Shown: positions 15,107 to 24,819, numbered from the stretch's first letter. The stretch: DNA of 64,000 nucleotides from an uncultured Thermoanaerobaculia bacterium (GCA_951813015.1 CATOTG010000008.1:62001-126000); one strand, 5' to 3'. A program made the numbers and translations. Notes: generated from the letters alone by a model not told the origin.

Positions 15107-15736
15107 ATGGAACGGGAAGAGATGAACGAGGACACCAGCGCTCCGGCCGCGGGCTCGGGCAGCGGATCAACGGCATCGGCGTCCGACGGACCGCCGGAGC
15201 CGCCGGAACCGCCGGAACCGCCTGCGCCAGCCCCGGGGCCCACGCTGGCCGGTCAGGTCGCGGCGGGCCTTGCCCTGGTCGTCCTGGGCGGCGTGTTGCT
15301 GGCGCTCGAGCGGCAGGATGGCTCGCCCGATCATCTGTTCCTGATCCTGGTCGGCGGGGTCTTCGCCGCAGGCTACTTCTACAAGAAGGCGTTCGGGCTG
15401 CTGATTCCTGGCGGAATCCTGATGGGGCTCGGCCTTGGTCTGGCGTATGACGATCTGTACTCGGACTCGTTCGTGCACGGCGAAAGCGCCGTCTTCGGTA
15501 TCGGCGTCGGGTTCCTGCTGATCTACGTCGTCTCCCTGCTCTACGAAAGGGTGCACCGGTGGTGGCCGCTGATTCCCGGCGGCATTCTGATCATCGCGAG
15601 CTTTCCGGACTGGGCTCTGAAGGACCAGATCCTCGACTACTGGCCGGTGGCGGTGATGGCGGTGGGGCTGTTCCTGCTGCTTCGCGGTGTGCGCGCGCGC
15701 CAGAAGGCGGCGGAGTCGCGCCGCTTCGACTCCTGA
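15107..15736 (+). CDS. Integral membrane protein of unknown function
   Basis: 209 residues from ATG 15107, chosen for the strong AAGGGGGG ribosome-binding site just upstream. The first ~45 residues are a Ser/Pro-rich tail with repeated PPEPPEPPE. Then come about six hydrophobic segments: AAGLALVVLGGVLLAL, LFLILVGGVFAAGYF, LLIPGGILMGLGLGLAY, FGIGVGFLLIYVVSLLY, WPLIPGGILIIASF and WPVAVMAVGLFLLL. The duplicated IPGGIL(M/I) motif suggests an internal repeat. I do not recognise a family. No operon partner is evident. 15737-16023 is noncoding and holds nothing I can name. Confidence 0.8.
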   Translation: MEREEMNEDTSAPAAGSGSGSTASASDGPPEPPEPPEPPAPAPGPTLAGQVAAGLALVVLGGVLLALERQDGSPDHLFLILVGGVFAAGYFYKKAFGLLIPGGILMGLGLGLAYDDLYSDSFVHGESAVFGIGVGFLLIYVVSLLYERVHRWWPLIPGGILIIASFPDWALKDQILDYWPVAVMAVGLFLLLRGVRARQKAAESRRFDS

Positions 15737-16023
15737 GCGGCGCGCGGGCGCGATCGGGAAGCATGGACTGAGGCCTCGGAGCACGAGAGGCTGCTGCCGA
15801 CCTGGATGGTGCAGGGGCTCGAAGGTCGGCGCCGGCCCCAGGAGGTCCAGTCGGGCCCGCCGGGTTTCCTGTGTGCTTCAGTTCCCGAGCGGCCTCTGAC
15901 TGTCCGTCGGCCCGGCAAGCGGATAACATCCCGGCCAACCAATCCGGGTGGCGGTTCGCGTCACCTGCGAACCACTCCCGGCGCCGTCAGCGGGCGCGCG
16001 GGTAGCGCCGGAGGAAAGCTGCC

Positions 16024-16425
16024 GTGGGCGTACAACTGACGAAGGATTCGGTCGACCTGGGCATCGTGGTGCGTGATGCGGAGGCGTCGCTGCGCTTCTA
16101 CCGTGACGTGATCGGCCTTGAGGACCAGGGCGAGATGCCGATGCCGGGCGGAACGATGCACCGCCTGCTTTGCGGGACGAGCCTGATCAAGCTCGTGTCC
16201 CTGTCGAAGCTGCCGGAGGCTTCCGCGCCGCCGGGAGGCATCGCGGGAGCGACCGGCTACCGGTACTGGACGCTGTCCGTTTCGAACCTGGACGAGGTCA
16301 CCGCCCAGGCGGAAGAGGCGGGTCACAAGGTCGTCGTCTCGCCGCGCGAGATTCGGCCAGGCATCAGGATCTCGATGATCGAGGACCCGGACGGCAACTG
16401 GGTCGAACTGCTGCAACTCGGCTGA
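16024..16425 (+). CDS. VOC (glyoxalase/bleomycin-resistance) family protein
   Basis: 133 residues from GTG 16024, preceded by GGAGGAAAG. The fold is indicated by VDLGIVVRDAEASLRFYRDVIGLE at the start and SMIEDPDGNWVELLQL at the end, with the metal-ligand glutamate in the last strand. A single VOC module of this length usually works as a dimer. The substrate cannot be told from sequence. It is followed after 13 bp by the peptidase gene, so the two may be cotranscribed. Confidence 0.85.
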   Translation: MGVQLTKDSVDLGIVVRDAEASLRFYRDVIGLEDQGEMPMPGGTMHRLLCGTSLIKLVSLSKLPEASAPPGGIAGATGYRYWTLSVSNLDEVTAQAEEAGHKVVVSPREIRPGIRISMIEDPDGNWVELLQLG

Positions 16426-16438
16426 CGAGTCTGCCGAC

Positions 16439-17842
16439 TTGCCGCTCAGCGACAGACAGGCCGCTCGCCTGGGTTCGCCCCGCCGTCGTCGGCTGCCGGT
16501 GGCGGCCACCGCCACGATTCTCGCGACGGTGATCCTCGGCGCGGTCGCGGTCCTCTGGTTGCGGGTCGGTCCGGAACCTGAAGTCACGATGACCTCCGAT
16601 CTGCCCGGCATCGGTCCGCGCACGATCGTGACGGCGACGGCGCGGGCAGGCGGCCGCGGCCTCGGCCCGATCCGGGTCGAGTTGGTCCAGGGCGGGGAGT
16701 CGCTCCTGCTCGAGGAGAGAGCGCTAACGCCTCCGGGTCCCTGGTCGTTCGGCGGCGACCCGGTCCGGGAGGCGGTCCTGGAGACCGAAGTCGGTCGCGA
16801 CAGGGCGCCTGACCTGGTGGAGGGGGATGCCGTCGTGCGGGTCACAGTCGAGCGGCCGGGCACCTTGCTGCGGCGGCCGCCTCCGCAGGCCGCGGAGCTG
16901 TCGTTGCCGGTCCGCCTGCGCCCGCCCACGCTCGAGTCGGTCGGGGTGACGGCGACGCCCACGCAGTCGGGCAGCGGCGTTCTCCGCTACACCGTCGGCG
17001 CCAGCGCCGTGGAGAGCGGCGTGGAGGTCGGCGACTACTGGTTCCCGGGCTACCTCCTGCCCGGAGGTGGCGTTCAGGACCGATTCGTTCTCTTCGGCGT
17101 GCCGTACGACAGTGCCGATCCGTCGACCTTCCGGCTCGTGGCGCGGGACGACCTCGGCAACGAGGCGAGGGCGCCCTTCCTCGGCGAAATCGAGCCGTCG
17201 CCGCTCAACTCCTCGACGATTCGCCTCAGCGACAGCTTCATGGCGCGGGTCGTGCCGGCGATCATGGCGCGGACACCTGAGCTGCCGGACCGCGGCGGCC
17301 TGCTCGAGAACTACCTGATGCTGAACGGCGAACTGCGGCAGATGAACGCCGTGCGGCTGATCGAGCTGGCGTCCGGTTCCGTGTCGCGGCAGCTCTGGAG
17401 CGGTCCCTTCCGGCAGATGCGGAACACCCAGGTGATGGACCGGTTCGCTACCCGCCGGCAGTATCTCCACGAGGGCCGCGTGGTCGACACGCAGGACCAC
17501 CTGGGCTTCGATCTCGCATCGCGGCTTCAGGACGAGGTGCCGGCCTCGAACGCCGGCGCCGTGGTCCTCGCGGAGTACCTCGGCATCTACGGCAACACGG
17601 TGGTGGTCGATCACGGCTACGGCCTGATGACCCTCTATTCACACCTGTCGCGGATCGATGTCGAGGCGGGTCAGGAGGTCGCGGCCGGCGAGCGGCTGGG
17701 TCTGAGCGGCGAGACGGGCATGGCCGGCGGGGACCACCTCCACTTCGCCGTCCTGCTCGGCGGTTTGCCCGTCAATCCGCTGGAGTGGTTCGATGCGAAG
17801 TGGATCAGGGATCACATCGGGGGCGTGCTCCCGCTCGAGTGA
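16439..17842 (+). CDS. M23-family metallopeptidase, membrane anchored
   Basis: 467 residues from a TTG at 16439. One N-terminal transmembrane segment (ATATILATVILGAVAVLWL) anchors a periplasmic protein. The C-terminal LytM domain carries H354xxxD358 in DHLGFDL and H433-L-H435 in GGDHLHFAVL, the zinc ligands and catalytic histidine of M23 enzymes. GNTVVVDHGYGLMTLYSHLS and GLSGETGMAGG are standard family stretches. All key residues are present, so an active peptidoglycan endopeptidase is likely. The middle ~250 residues are beta-rich and unassigned. Confidence 0.9.
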   Translation: MPLSDRQAARLGSPRRRRLPVAATATILATVILGAVAVLWLRVGPEPEVTMTSDLPGIGPRTIVTATARAGGRGLGPIRVELVQGGESLLLEERALTPPGPWSFGGDPVREAVLETEVGRDRAPDLVEGDAVVRVTVERPGTLLRRPPPQAAELSLPVRLRPPTLESVGVTATPTQSGSGVLRYTVGASAVESGVEVGDYWFPGYLLPGGGVQDRFVLFGVPYDSADPSTFRLVARDDLGNEARAPFLGEIEPSPLNSSTIRLSDSFMARVVPAIMARTPELPDRGGLLENYLMLNGELRQMNAVRLIELASGSVSRQLWSGPFRQMRNTQVMDRFATRRQYLHEGRVVDTQDHLGFDLASRLQDEVPASNAGAVVLAEYLGIYGNTVVVDHGYGLMTLYSHLSRIDVEAGQEVAAGERLGLSGETGMAGGDHLHFAVLLGGLPVNPLEWFDAKWIRDHIGGVLPLE

Positions 17843-17982
17843 GAGGGCTGCTCCGGCGCGCGGCGGCGCATCGGGAACTCGACGGGCTGCTAGACTCGCG
17901 CCCTAACAAGTCGTGCAAGAGACTGTGGTTCCGCCAACCGGTGGCCAAAGCCGGACTGTGCCAGAGGTGAGGGATTAGAACG

Positions 17983-20430
17983 ATGGCCCCCAAGAGTCTT
18001 GCGGCCGCCCTGGCGCCGCTCCTGGTTTTCGTGCCGGTCGCTTTGGCCCAGGGGCCGGCAGAGCCCGCTTCGTTTTTCGAGGGCGTGGCGCCCCTGGTCG
18101 ACCGGTCCTGCATTCGGTGTCACGGGGGCCGGACCGCGACGCCGCTCAGCATTCCGCGTCTCAGCCAGGATCTCTCGGATCCGAAGACGTTCCGCACGTG
18201 GCAGCGGATCCACGATCGGGTCGCGAACGGCGAGATGCCGCCTCCGGAGGCCCCCAGGCCCGAGGCGGAGTTGATCGAGGCCGCGCTCGCATCGCTCAGG
18301 ACCGCGCTGGTCGATGCGAATCTCGAGAGCCGCGGCGACCAGCGCGTTCCGCTCCGGCGCCTGACCCGGCTTGAGTACGCCTACACGATTCAGGACCTGC
18401 TCGCCATCGACGAGGAGGTGGCGATGGAACTGAGCCAGTCCCTGCCGGCCGAGGCCGACTCCGGGGGCTTCGACACCGTGGCGGCGAACCAGAGCATGTC
18501 GCCCCTGCATGTTCGGGCCTACCTCGAAGTCGCGGACCGGGCGCTCGACCGGGCGATCAGGATTGGACCGCGGCCGGCCACCGGCCGGCGGGAGATCGCC
18601 TACGCGGACTCGGGCTACCTGACCTACATGAGCAAGGCGGAGATTCTGGGCGGCGGGATCACCAAGATGCTGGACGAAGCCGCGGTCATGTTCGTCGACG
18701 GCGGGTCCACGTACCTGATGCACAGCGAGACCGAGGGCTACAACGTTCCTTACGCCGGTCGCTATCGCGCCACGATCGAGGGTTGGGCGTACCAGCCCAG
18801 GGGACCGGTGACCCTGACCGTGTACCGGGGTTCGAAGCAGGCGGCCGCCGCTTCGCTCGACGAGCTGCTCGCCTACTGGGATCTCGTCGGCGAGGAACCG
18901 CGGACGGTGCAGTTCGAGACCTTCCTGCGGCCGGGCGATCTCCTCGCGCCGTCGCTGGCCGAAGCGGATCCGCCGCCGGGCGAGTACTTCGACTACTACG
19001 CTCCTGAACGGAATGTCGAGAACTACGAGGGGGAAGGAATCGCGCTCCGGACCCTGACGATCGAGGGGCCGCTGTTCGATGACTGGCCGCCCCCGAGCGC
19101 CCGGAAGTTGCTGGCCGGCATCGAGTTCGACGATGCCGGCGAGGTCATCCTGACCAAGGCCCCGTACGAGCACGTGGTCGATGTCGTCGCCGAGTTCGCG
19201 CCGCGCGCGTTCAGGCGCCCGCTCGCCGAGGGCGAACTCGAGGCTTACGCGGATCTCGCGCAGCCCCTTCTCGAGAGCGGCCGGCCGTTCATCGATGCGG
19301 TGCGCCTGCCGCTGCGGGCCATCCTGAGCGCGCCGCCCTTCCTGTTCCAGTCGGGCGACCCGGGCCGGCTCGACGAACACGCGCTCGCGTCCAGGCTCTC
19401 CTACTTCCTGTGGCGGAGCATGCCGGACGACGAGCTGCTGGCCCACGCCGGCAACGGCAGCCTGTCCGGCCCGGAGGTCTTCGCCGCTCAGGTCGAGCGG
19501 CTGCTCGACGATCCCAGGTCGGAGCGCTTCGTCCACGATTTCGCGGGGCAGGCGTTCCGGCTCTACGAGATGAAGGCGACGAACCCCGACTCCGGGCTCT
19601 ACCCCGAGTACGACGATCGCCTGGGCCAGGCGATGGCCCGGGAGACGCAACTGTTCCTGGCGGAGCTGATCGCCGAGGACCTCGGCGTGGGGCGCCTGAT
19701 CGACGCGGATTTCACCTTCCTCAACCGCCGGCTTGCGGAGCACTACGGCATCCCGGGGATCCAGGGGCAGCACCTGCGCAAGGTGACCTTGCCGCCGGAC
19801 AGCCCCCGGGGCGGTCTCATCACCCAGGCGAGCATTCACAAGATCACCGCCAACGGCACGATCACCTCGCCGATTCCGCGCGGCAACTTCGTGCTGGCGA
19901 ACCTGCTCGGTCAGCCGGCGCCGCCGCCGCCGGAGAGCGTCACCGCGCTCGAGCCGGACACCCGGGGAGCGACGACCATTCGCGAGCAATTGGCGAAGCA
20001 CCGCAACGAGCCGGTCTGCAACAGTTGTCACCGGGTGATCGATCCGCCGGGATTCGCGCTCGAGTCGTTCGACCCGATTGGCGGCTTCCGCACCCACTAC
20101 CGGGCGGATGGCGGCTCGGGCACGACTCCGGAAGGGTACGAGTATCGAATGCCCTACAAGCAGGGGCGCCCGGTCGATGCTTCCGGGGTGACCGCCGACG
20201 GCGAGCCGTTCGCCGGAATCGAGGAGTACAAGCGGCTGCTCCGCCGGGACGTCGAGCAGGTGGCCCGCCACCTGGTCTCCCAACTTCTCGTCTACTCGAC
20301 CGGCGCCGAAATCGAGTTCGCGGACCGGGACGGCGTCGAGGATGTCCTGGCGAAGCTCGGTGACGACGGGTACCCCTTCAGAACGATGATTCACGAGGTC
20401 ACGAAGAGCGACCTCTTCAGGATGAGGTAG
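17983..20430 (+). CDS. DUF1592/DUF1588/DUF1585 cytochrome-like secreted protein
   Basis: 815 residues with a signal peptide (AAALAPLLVFVPVALAQ). Domains run in the usual order. A planctomycete-type cytochrome domain has C43IRCH47. A DUF1587-like part has PLRRLTRLEYAYTIQDLL. A beta-sandwich precedes DUF1595/DUF1592 (ALASRLSYFLWRSMPDDELL). DUF1588 carries a second heme-type motif, CNSCHRVIDPPGFALESFDPIGGFR, and a C-terminal DUF1585 follows. The family is always paired with a DUF1552 protein, as here (stop to start is 4 bp), and is common in Planctomycetes, Acidobacteria and Myxobacteria. A role in extracellular oxidation is suspected but unproven. Confidence 0.93.
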   Translation: MAPKSLAAALAPLLVFVPVALAQGPAEPASFFEGVAPLVDRSCIRCHGGRTATPLSIPRLSQDLSDPKTFRTWQRIHDRVANGEMPPPEAPRPEAELIEAALASLRTALVDANLESRGDQRVPLRRLTRLEYAYTIQDLLAIDEEVAMELSQSLPAEADSGGFDTVAANQSMSPLHVRAYLEVADRALDRAIRIGPRPATGRREIAYADSGYLTYMSKAEILGGGITKMLDEAAVMFVDGGSTYLMHSETEGYNVPYAGRYRATIEGWAYQPRGPVTLTVYRGSKQAAAASLDELLAYWDLVGEEPRTVQFETFLRPGDLLAPSLAEADPPPGEYFDYYAPERNVENYEGEGIALRTLTIEGPLFDDWPPPSARKLLAGIEFDDAGEVILTKAPYEHVVDVVAEFAPRAFRRPLAEGELEAYADLAQPLLESGRPFIDAVRLPLRAILSAPPFLFQSGDPGRLDEHALASRLSYFLWRSMPDDELLAHAGNGSLSGPEVFAAQVERLLDDPRSERFVHDFAGQAFRLYEMKATNPDSGLYPEYDDRLGQAMARETQLFLAELIAEDLGVGRLIDADFTFLNRRLAEHYGIPGIQGQHLRKVTLPPDSPRGGLITQASIHKITANGTITSPIPRGNFVLANLLGQPAPPPPESVTALEPDTRGATTIREQLAKHRNEPVCNSCHRVIDPPGFALESFDPIGGFRTHYRADGGSGTTPEGYEYRMPYKQGRPVDASGVTADGEPFAGIEEYKRLLRRDVEQVARHLVSQLLVYSTGAEIEFADRDGVEDVLAKLGDDGYPFRTMIHEVTKSDLFRMR

Positions 20431-20434
20431 AGGG

Positions 20435-21703
20435 ATGAACCTGAGACAGCCTCTGGACCGCCGCACGTTCCTGCGCGCCTCGGGCGTTGCCCTGGCGTTG
20501 CCGATGCTCGAGTCGATGAGCCCCGGGCTGGCCCGGGCCGCGGCCATCGAGCCCCGGCGGATGGTCAACATCTGCAACACGCTCGGCCTCTACAAGGAGG
20601 CCTGGTTCCCCAAAGCCGCCGGCGCCGGCTACGAGACGACGGAGTACCTCTCGCTGCTCGAGCAGCACCGTCAGAACTTCACCCTCTTCTCGGGCTTCTC
20701 GCACGAGGAGCAGACCGGCCGGCAGCCCCACAACTCGGAGGTCACGTTCCTCACCGCGGCCCGGCGCCCCGGCCTCGACGGCTTCCGCAACACGATCTCG
20801 ATGGACCAGGTGGCGGCGAACCATCTCGGCTACACGACCCGGTTCCCTTCCGTCGTGCTCGGTACCGCGGCGCCGCAAAGTCAGTCCTACACCAGGAGCG
20901 GCGCGATGGTGCCGGCCGAGACGAGCCCGGAGAACCTGTTCCGCCAGTTGTTCCTGCAGGGCACGCCCGAGGAAGTCGAACGCGAGAAGCAGAGCCTGAA
21001 CGACGGCGGCAGCATCCTTGATCGGCTCAAGTCGCAGACCTCGGCGCTGCGGAGGCGGGTGAGTCTGGCCGATCAGACGAAGCTCGATGCGTACTACAAC
21101 GCGGTGCGGACGGCGGAACTCGACCTGGCCGAGGTCCAGGCCTGGCAGCAGAAGCCGAAGCCTGCGGTCGATGCGGCGGCGCCCACCGACATCGCTTCCC
21201 GCTCCGATCTGATCGGTCGCGTCAAGCTCATGTTCCGGATGATCCCGCTGATCCTGGAGACCGACTCGTCCCGTGTCATCAGCCTGATGATCCAGGACCA
21301 TGGGGTGGTGATCGACTTGCCGGGAATCAACTCTGACCAGCACAGCCTCTCGCACCACGGCCAGGACCCGGCGAAGATCGCGCAGCTCAAGAAGATCGAG
21401 ACCGGGATCGTCGAGAGCTTCAGCGACCTGCTGACCGACCTGGGCGAGCGCGGCGACGGCAACGGCTCGCTGCTCGACAACACGACCGTTCTGTTCGGCA
21501 GCAACCTGGGCAACGCGAACTCCCACGAACCCAGCGACCTGCCGATCCTCGTCGCCGGCGGTGGCTACAGCCACGGCCAGCACATCGTCCACGACGGCGA
21601 GCACAACGCGCCGCTGTGCAACCTCTACGTGACCCTGCTGCAGGGCATGGGCGTCGAGACCGACGCTTTCGGTCAGAGCACCAGCACGCTGACCTGGGCG
21701 TGA
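20435..21703 (+). CDS. DUF1552 secreted protein
   Basis: 422 residues. The N-terminus is a Tat signal, LDRRTFLRASGVALALPMLESM, with the RRxFL motif. The body matches DUF1552 proteins: GLYKEAWFPKAAG, NFTLFSGFSHEEQTG, ILDRLKSQTSALRRRVS and a late DNTTVLFGSNLGNANSHEPSDLPILVAGGG. Sulfatase-like metal residues are possible but not assigned. It is the invariant partner of the DUF1592 gene immediately upstream and shares its transcript. Confidence 0.92.
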   Translation: MNLRQPLDRRTFLRASGVALALPMLESMSPGLARAAAIEPRRMVNICNTLGLYKEAWFPKAAGAGYETTEYLSLLEQHRQNFTLFSGFSHEEQTGRQPHNSEVTFLTAARRPGLDGFRNTISMDQVAANHLGYTTRFPSVVLGTAAPQSQSYTRSGAMVPAETSPENLFRQLFLQGTPEEVEREKQSLNDGGSILDRLKSQTSALRRRVSLADQTKLDAYYNAVRTAELDLAEVQAWQQKPKPAVDAAAPTDIASRSDLIGRVKLMFRMIPLILETDSSRVISLMIQDHGVVIDLPGINSDQHSLSHHGQDPAKIAQLKKIETGIVESFSDLLTDLGERGDGNGSLLDNTTVLFGSNLGNANSHEPSDLPILVAGGGYSHGQHIVHDGEHNAPLCNLYVTLLQGMGVETDAFGQSTSTLTWA

Positions 21704-21765
21704 CCCGGGCTGCCGGCCCGGTACCCTGCCGCGCGGTGGAGAAGTTCACGGTTCCGTGCGCAGCC

Positions 21766-22063
21766 TCATCCCGTGCGCACGAACCGGTAAGGCTGGCGGA
21801 CCGTCGTCGGGCCGCGGACGACCTCGCGCTCGGGCACGAAGTAGTCCGCGGCGCGTTGCGCGCAGGCCGCTCGATCCCGGATCCAGCGGCGGAAGCGGGC
21901 GCCGTCCCGCAGGCCGTAGTTGCAGTCCAACCCTCCCCCCCCCCCTCTTTTCGGGGGGCGAATAGTCGGTCAGCGGAACCTTCGCCCCGATTCCGGCATG
22001 GTCGTCGTTGATGTCGAGCTTGCTGCCGGAATCCGGGGCAGAGGTGGATCTGAACAAGATCAC
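21766..22063 (-). pseudogene. Broken unrecognised coding fragment with a C11 tract
   Basis: Two minus-strand frames join at a homopolymer. The upstream frame reads SKLDINDDHAGIGAKVPLTDY. After the 11-base C run at 21935-21945 (G on the coding strand) a different frame continues LDCNYGLRDGARFRRW and ends RQPYRFVRTG at the stop at 21766. Both halves look protein-like, so one gene has been shifted at the homopolymer, by mutation, phase variation or assembly error. No 5' end with a start and ribosome-binding site is obvious. I do not recognise the family. Confidence 0.45.
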
Positions 22064-22079
22064 GGTGCGCCGATTGAAG

Positions 22080-22955
22080 CTAACGGCATCTGAACGCGTT
22101 TGTGTCGCTTATGGTTGAGGCTGTCGTGCCTACTGCGTTTGTGTGGGTCCATGTCTCGCCATCTGGTCCGGTTACGCGGAGTTCAAAGCCAACGTCCGTC
22201 ACGGGCGCCACGAATACCCATCGGTATCCGTTGTGCTTGCAACCGTCCAGCACCTTGACCAGAACTTCGGCGTTCTCTCGGCTGAAGAACCAGAGAATTC
22301 CTGATTGACTGGAAGCCCATACACCGGCCTGCGCCTGTCCTGTCTCGCCTTCGCCGGTGACATAGCACATGCGAATGCTGTAGTCGCCGTCAAACTGAAG
22401 TACGTCCGTGGTTGGAGTACAAGGTCCGTTCTTGACAAACCGAACAGCCCAGGTTCCCGTCTCAGAAGAAGCGATGGGAGCTATGTACAACGAGTCCAGA
22501 GGCCGTGCAAGGGAAAGCTGTATTCTCGTTGGATGTCCGGTAGACGTGCAAGCCGAGTTCTTGCAGAAGAGTACCAGCGGAGAGTTGGTCGAGCGTCGGT
22601 CCTTCAACCAGAACGAGTAATGGTCTGAGCTTTGAATATCTGCAAGAGTGACGCTCCAGCCGCCGATCGTAAGCGGATGCGGCAGGTTCGCTTCGTTGTT
22701 CCCGAACCCTCGTACCGTGAAGTGGATTTCGCTCCGCGAAGAAACAACATCAGGAGGGCCGCTCTCCGTGGCAGGCGCCTCTGGAAACAGACCGCGTTCG
22801 GGATTCGGCCTGACGTGTTCAATAGCCGTCGGCGTTCTGGCCTTCTCTGAAGGACCCCGTTCGCGGCCCTCCTCTACCTGTTCAAGGATGGTCTGTGCGT
22901 AGGCGGGCGTAAAGGTCAGGATGATCGCGAGGGAAAGGAAGACGATTCGACGCAT
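22080..22955 (-). CDS. Secreted protein with acidobacterial 'VKVLDGC' domain
   Basis: 291 residues from ATG 22955, preceded by TAGGAG. A clean signal peptide (MRRIVFLSLAIILTFTPAYA) ends before QTILEQVEEG. The middle is not recognised. The last ~75 residues form a recurrent domain seen in many secreted acidobacterial proteins: SGILWFFSRENAEVLVKVLDGCKHNGYRWVF, then WTHTNAVG and a DTNAFRC end. The two cysteines probably pair. A decayed homologue of this domain lies at 48956-49277. A perfect 12-bp inverted repeat lies 22 bp upstream of the start. Confidence 0.75.
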   Translation of the reverse strand: MRRIVFLSLAIILTFTPAYAQTILEQVEEGRERGPSEKARTPTAIEHVRPNPERGLFPEAPATESGPPDVVSSRSEIHFTVRGFGNNEANLPHPLTIGGWSVTLADIQSSDHYSFWLKDRRSTNSPLVLFCKNSACTSTGHPTRIQLSLARPLDSLYIAPIASSETGTWAVRFVKNGPCTPTTDVLQFDGDYSIRMCYVTGEGETGQAQAGVWASSQSGILWFFSRENAEVLVKVLDGCKHNGYRWVFVAPVTDVGFELRVTGPDGETWTHTNAVGTTASTISDTNAFRCR

Positions 22956-22977
22956 TGGAGAGTTCTCCTATGTGGAA

Positions 22978-23007
22978 TGGTCCGACTCCGAGATTGGAGT
23001 CGGACCA
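22978..23007 (-). promoter_or_regulatory. 12-bp perfect inverted repeat upstream of secreted-protein gene
   Basis: TGGTCCGACTCC and GGAGTCGGACCA flank a 6-base loop. No T-run follows on either strand, so this is not a standard terminator. Its place just upstream of the start at 22955 suggests an operator or an mRNA leader hairpin. Confidence 0.5.
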
Positions 23008-23631
23008 TGGTTGGGTTCTGCCGGGAAACGAGCGTGCTGTCGCGACGAGGCCTCAGGGGCCGGAAACGTCGAGCCGCCGCCATGCTTCTGCTCTCGTCTT
23101 GACATCGACCTTCCTTGCCAACGTGGGCGCTCCGCCATTCAACGGGATCACCGCTGGGTCACGGACGTTGGCAGAGAGGGCGTGGTTGCGACTGGGCCAA
23201 CCTGACGGGGCCAGGGGCAGGAGCGCCGATTGGCTGCATGAGGTTGCCTTCTGTGGGGAAGTCATCCGACGATGCGAGTTCGCGTGGGTAATCTGTACCC
23301 CTTCGCGGTGACGTGGCGTACTATGACACAGAAGGCCAGCCAGTACAGGACGCCTCGATCCGACGACCACCCGGCAGTGCCGTCGGTCGTCGCGTCGTTC
23401 GCTCTGGCGCTGAAGTCGACGTCGAATTCGGCGCCCTGGAGCGTTCCGGGGTCGTGGCTCGGCATGGTCACCGCGACGGAGTCGCTGTCCGCATGGAGGT
23501 TGCCGCGGGTTGCGCGCACGACGAAACGGTAGCGGCCGCCCGGGCTTCCGCTTCGCTTTGGCCCTGTGTCCAGTGCGCACAATGTGTAAGTGGAAATTTC
23601 AACTTGTGCGTGCTTCGGGTAGAGTCGCTCC
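23008..23631. other. Long stretch without a confident gene
   Basis: An open minus-strand frame (23262-23720) contains GRYRFVVRATRGNLHADSDSV, which resembles a beta-sandwich secreted domain, but it lacks a signal peptide and runs antisense into the ATPase gene. It may be a decayed secreted-protein fragment. A near-palindrome (GTGGAAATTTCAAC, 23590-23603) lies about 30 bp before the ATPase start and could be an operator. Confidence 0.35.
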
Positions 23632-24819
23632 ATGGTCCGACGAGAGATCGCACCCGTGCTCGTCAAGCTCTTCGGGCAGTACCCCGTGGTCACCGTCACC
23701 GGGCCGCGCCAGTCCGGCAAGACGACGCTCTGCCGGGAGACGTTTCCGCGTCTGACCTACGTCAACCTCGAAGCCCATGATCGGCGGGAGTTTGCCGAGC
23801 GCGACCCGCGGGGCTTCCTGGCGCAGGTGGGGGTCGGCGCGGTTCTGGACGAGATTCAGCGTGTCCCCGGCCTGCTCTCGTACCTTCAGGTTCTCGTCGA
23901 CGAGAGGAGAGAGAACGGACTCTTCGTCCTCACGGGGAGCCAGCACTTCGGCCTGTCGAACGCGATCAGCCAGTCGCTCGCGGGTCGCACGGCGCTGCTT
24001 CGCCTGCTGCCGTTCTCCCTCGGCGAGCGGCTGACGGCGAAGGCCGCCGGCTCGGTGGACGATCTCCTCTACAGCGGTTTCTATCCCCGCGTCTTCGACC
24101 ACGAGCTCGATCCCCGGCAGGCGTACGCCGACTACTTCGAAACGTACGTCGAACGCGACCTGCGGCAGCTCGCGCAGATTCGCAATCTGTCGAGCTTTCA
24201 GCGCTTCGTCCGTCTCTGCGCCGGGCGCGTGGGCCAGCTCGTGAACCTCTCCTCCCTGGGAGCGGACGCAGGCGTCTCGCACGTCACGTCACGGCAATGG
24301 TTGACGCTCCTGGAAGCGAGCTTCGTCGCCTTCCTGCTGCCGCCCTGGCACGCGAACATTCGCAAGCGGCTGGTCAGGTCGCCCAAGTTGTACTTCCACG
24401 ATGTGGGGCTGGCCGCCCATCTTCTCGGGATCGAGCACCCGCGGCAGGTCGCCACCCACCCCCTTCGTGGATCGCTGTTCGAGAACATGGTGATCGTCGA
24501 AGCCCTGAAGCACCGTTTCAATCGGGGCCGCCCGTCGAACCTCTCCTTCTTTCGGGACAGCCGAGGCCTGGAATGCGACTTGCTCTACCGGACCGGAGAC
24601 GGCATGGCGGCGGTCGAGATCAAGTCGGGGGCGACGATCAACGCGGGCTTCTTTTCGGCTCTGGGCCGCGTGGCCGACCTGGTGCCGGACGTCACGGGTC
24701 GAGCCGTCGTCTACGGAGGCGGGGAGCGCCAGTCCTGGAGCGCCGGCGAAGCGCTGCCCTTCGATGCGTTCCCGGAGTTTCTGGACCGGTTCGAGACCCG
24801 GTCCCGGCTGCCGGCGTAG
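23632..24819 (+). CDS. AAA ATPase with C-terminal DUF4143
   Basis: 395 residues. The Walker A motif is G24PRQSGKTT, Walker B is AVLDEIQRVP, and the sensor-like VLTGSQHFGLSNAISQSLAGR follows. The C-terminal DUF4143 domain ends in a PD-(D/E)XK-like stretch: LECDLLYRTGDGMAAVEIKSG, with D and E-x-K in place. These solitary ATPase-nuclease-like proteins are widespread in bacteria and archaea; their role is unsettled, although some authors link them to toxin-antitoxin or defence functions. No partner gene is adjacent. Confidence 0.9.
   Translation: MVRREIAPVLVKLFGQYPVVTVTGPRQSGKTTLCRETFPRLTYVNLEAHDRREFAERDPRGFLAQVGVGAVLDEIQRVPGLLSYLQVLVDERRENGLFVLTGSQHFGLSNAISQSLAGRTALLRLLPFSLGERLTAKAAGSVDDLLYSGFYPRVFDHELDPRQAYADYFETYVERDLRQLAQIRNLSSFQRFVRLCAGRVGQLVNLSSLGADAGVSHVTSRQWLTLLEASFVAFLLPPWHANIRKRLVRSPKLYFHDVGLAAHLLGIEHPRQVATHPLRGSLFENMVIVEALKHRFNRGRPSNLSFFRDSRGLECDLLYRTGDGMAAVEIKSGATINAGFFSALGRVADLVPDVTGRAVVYGGGERQSWSAGEALPFDAFPEFLDRFETRSRLPA

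Noticed and set aside
17890..20580. Minus-strand open frame of 896 codons
   Set aside because: Exactly antisense to the DUF1592 gene; Arg/Leu/Val-rich composition of a shadow frame.
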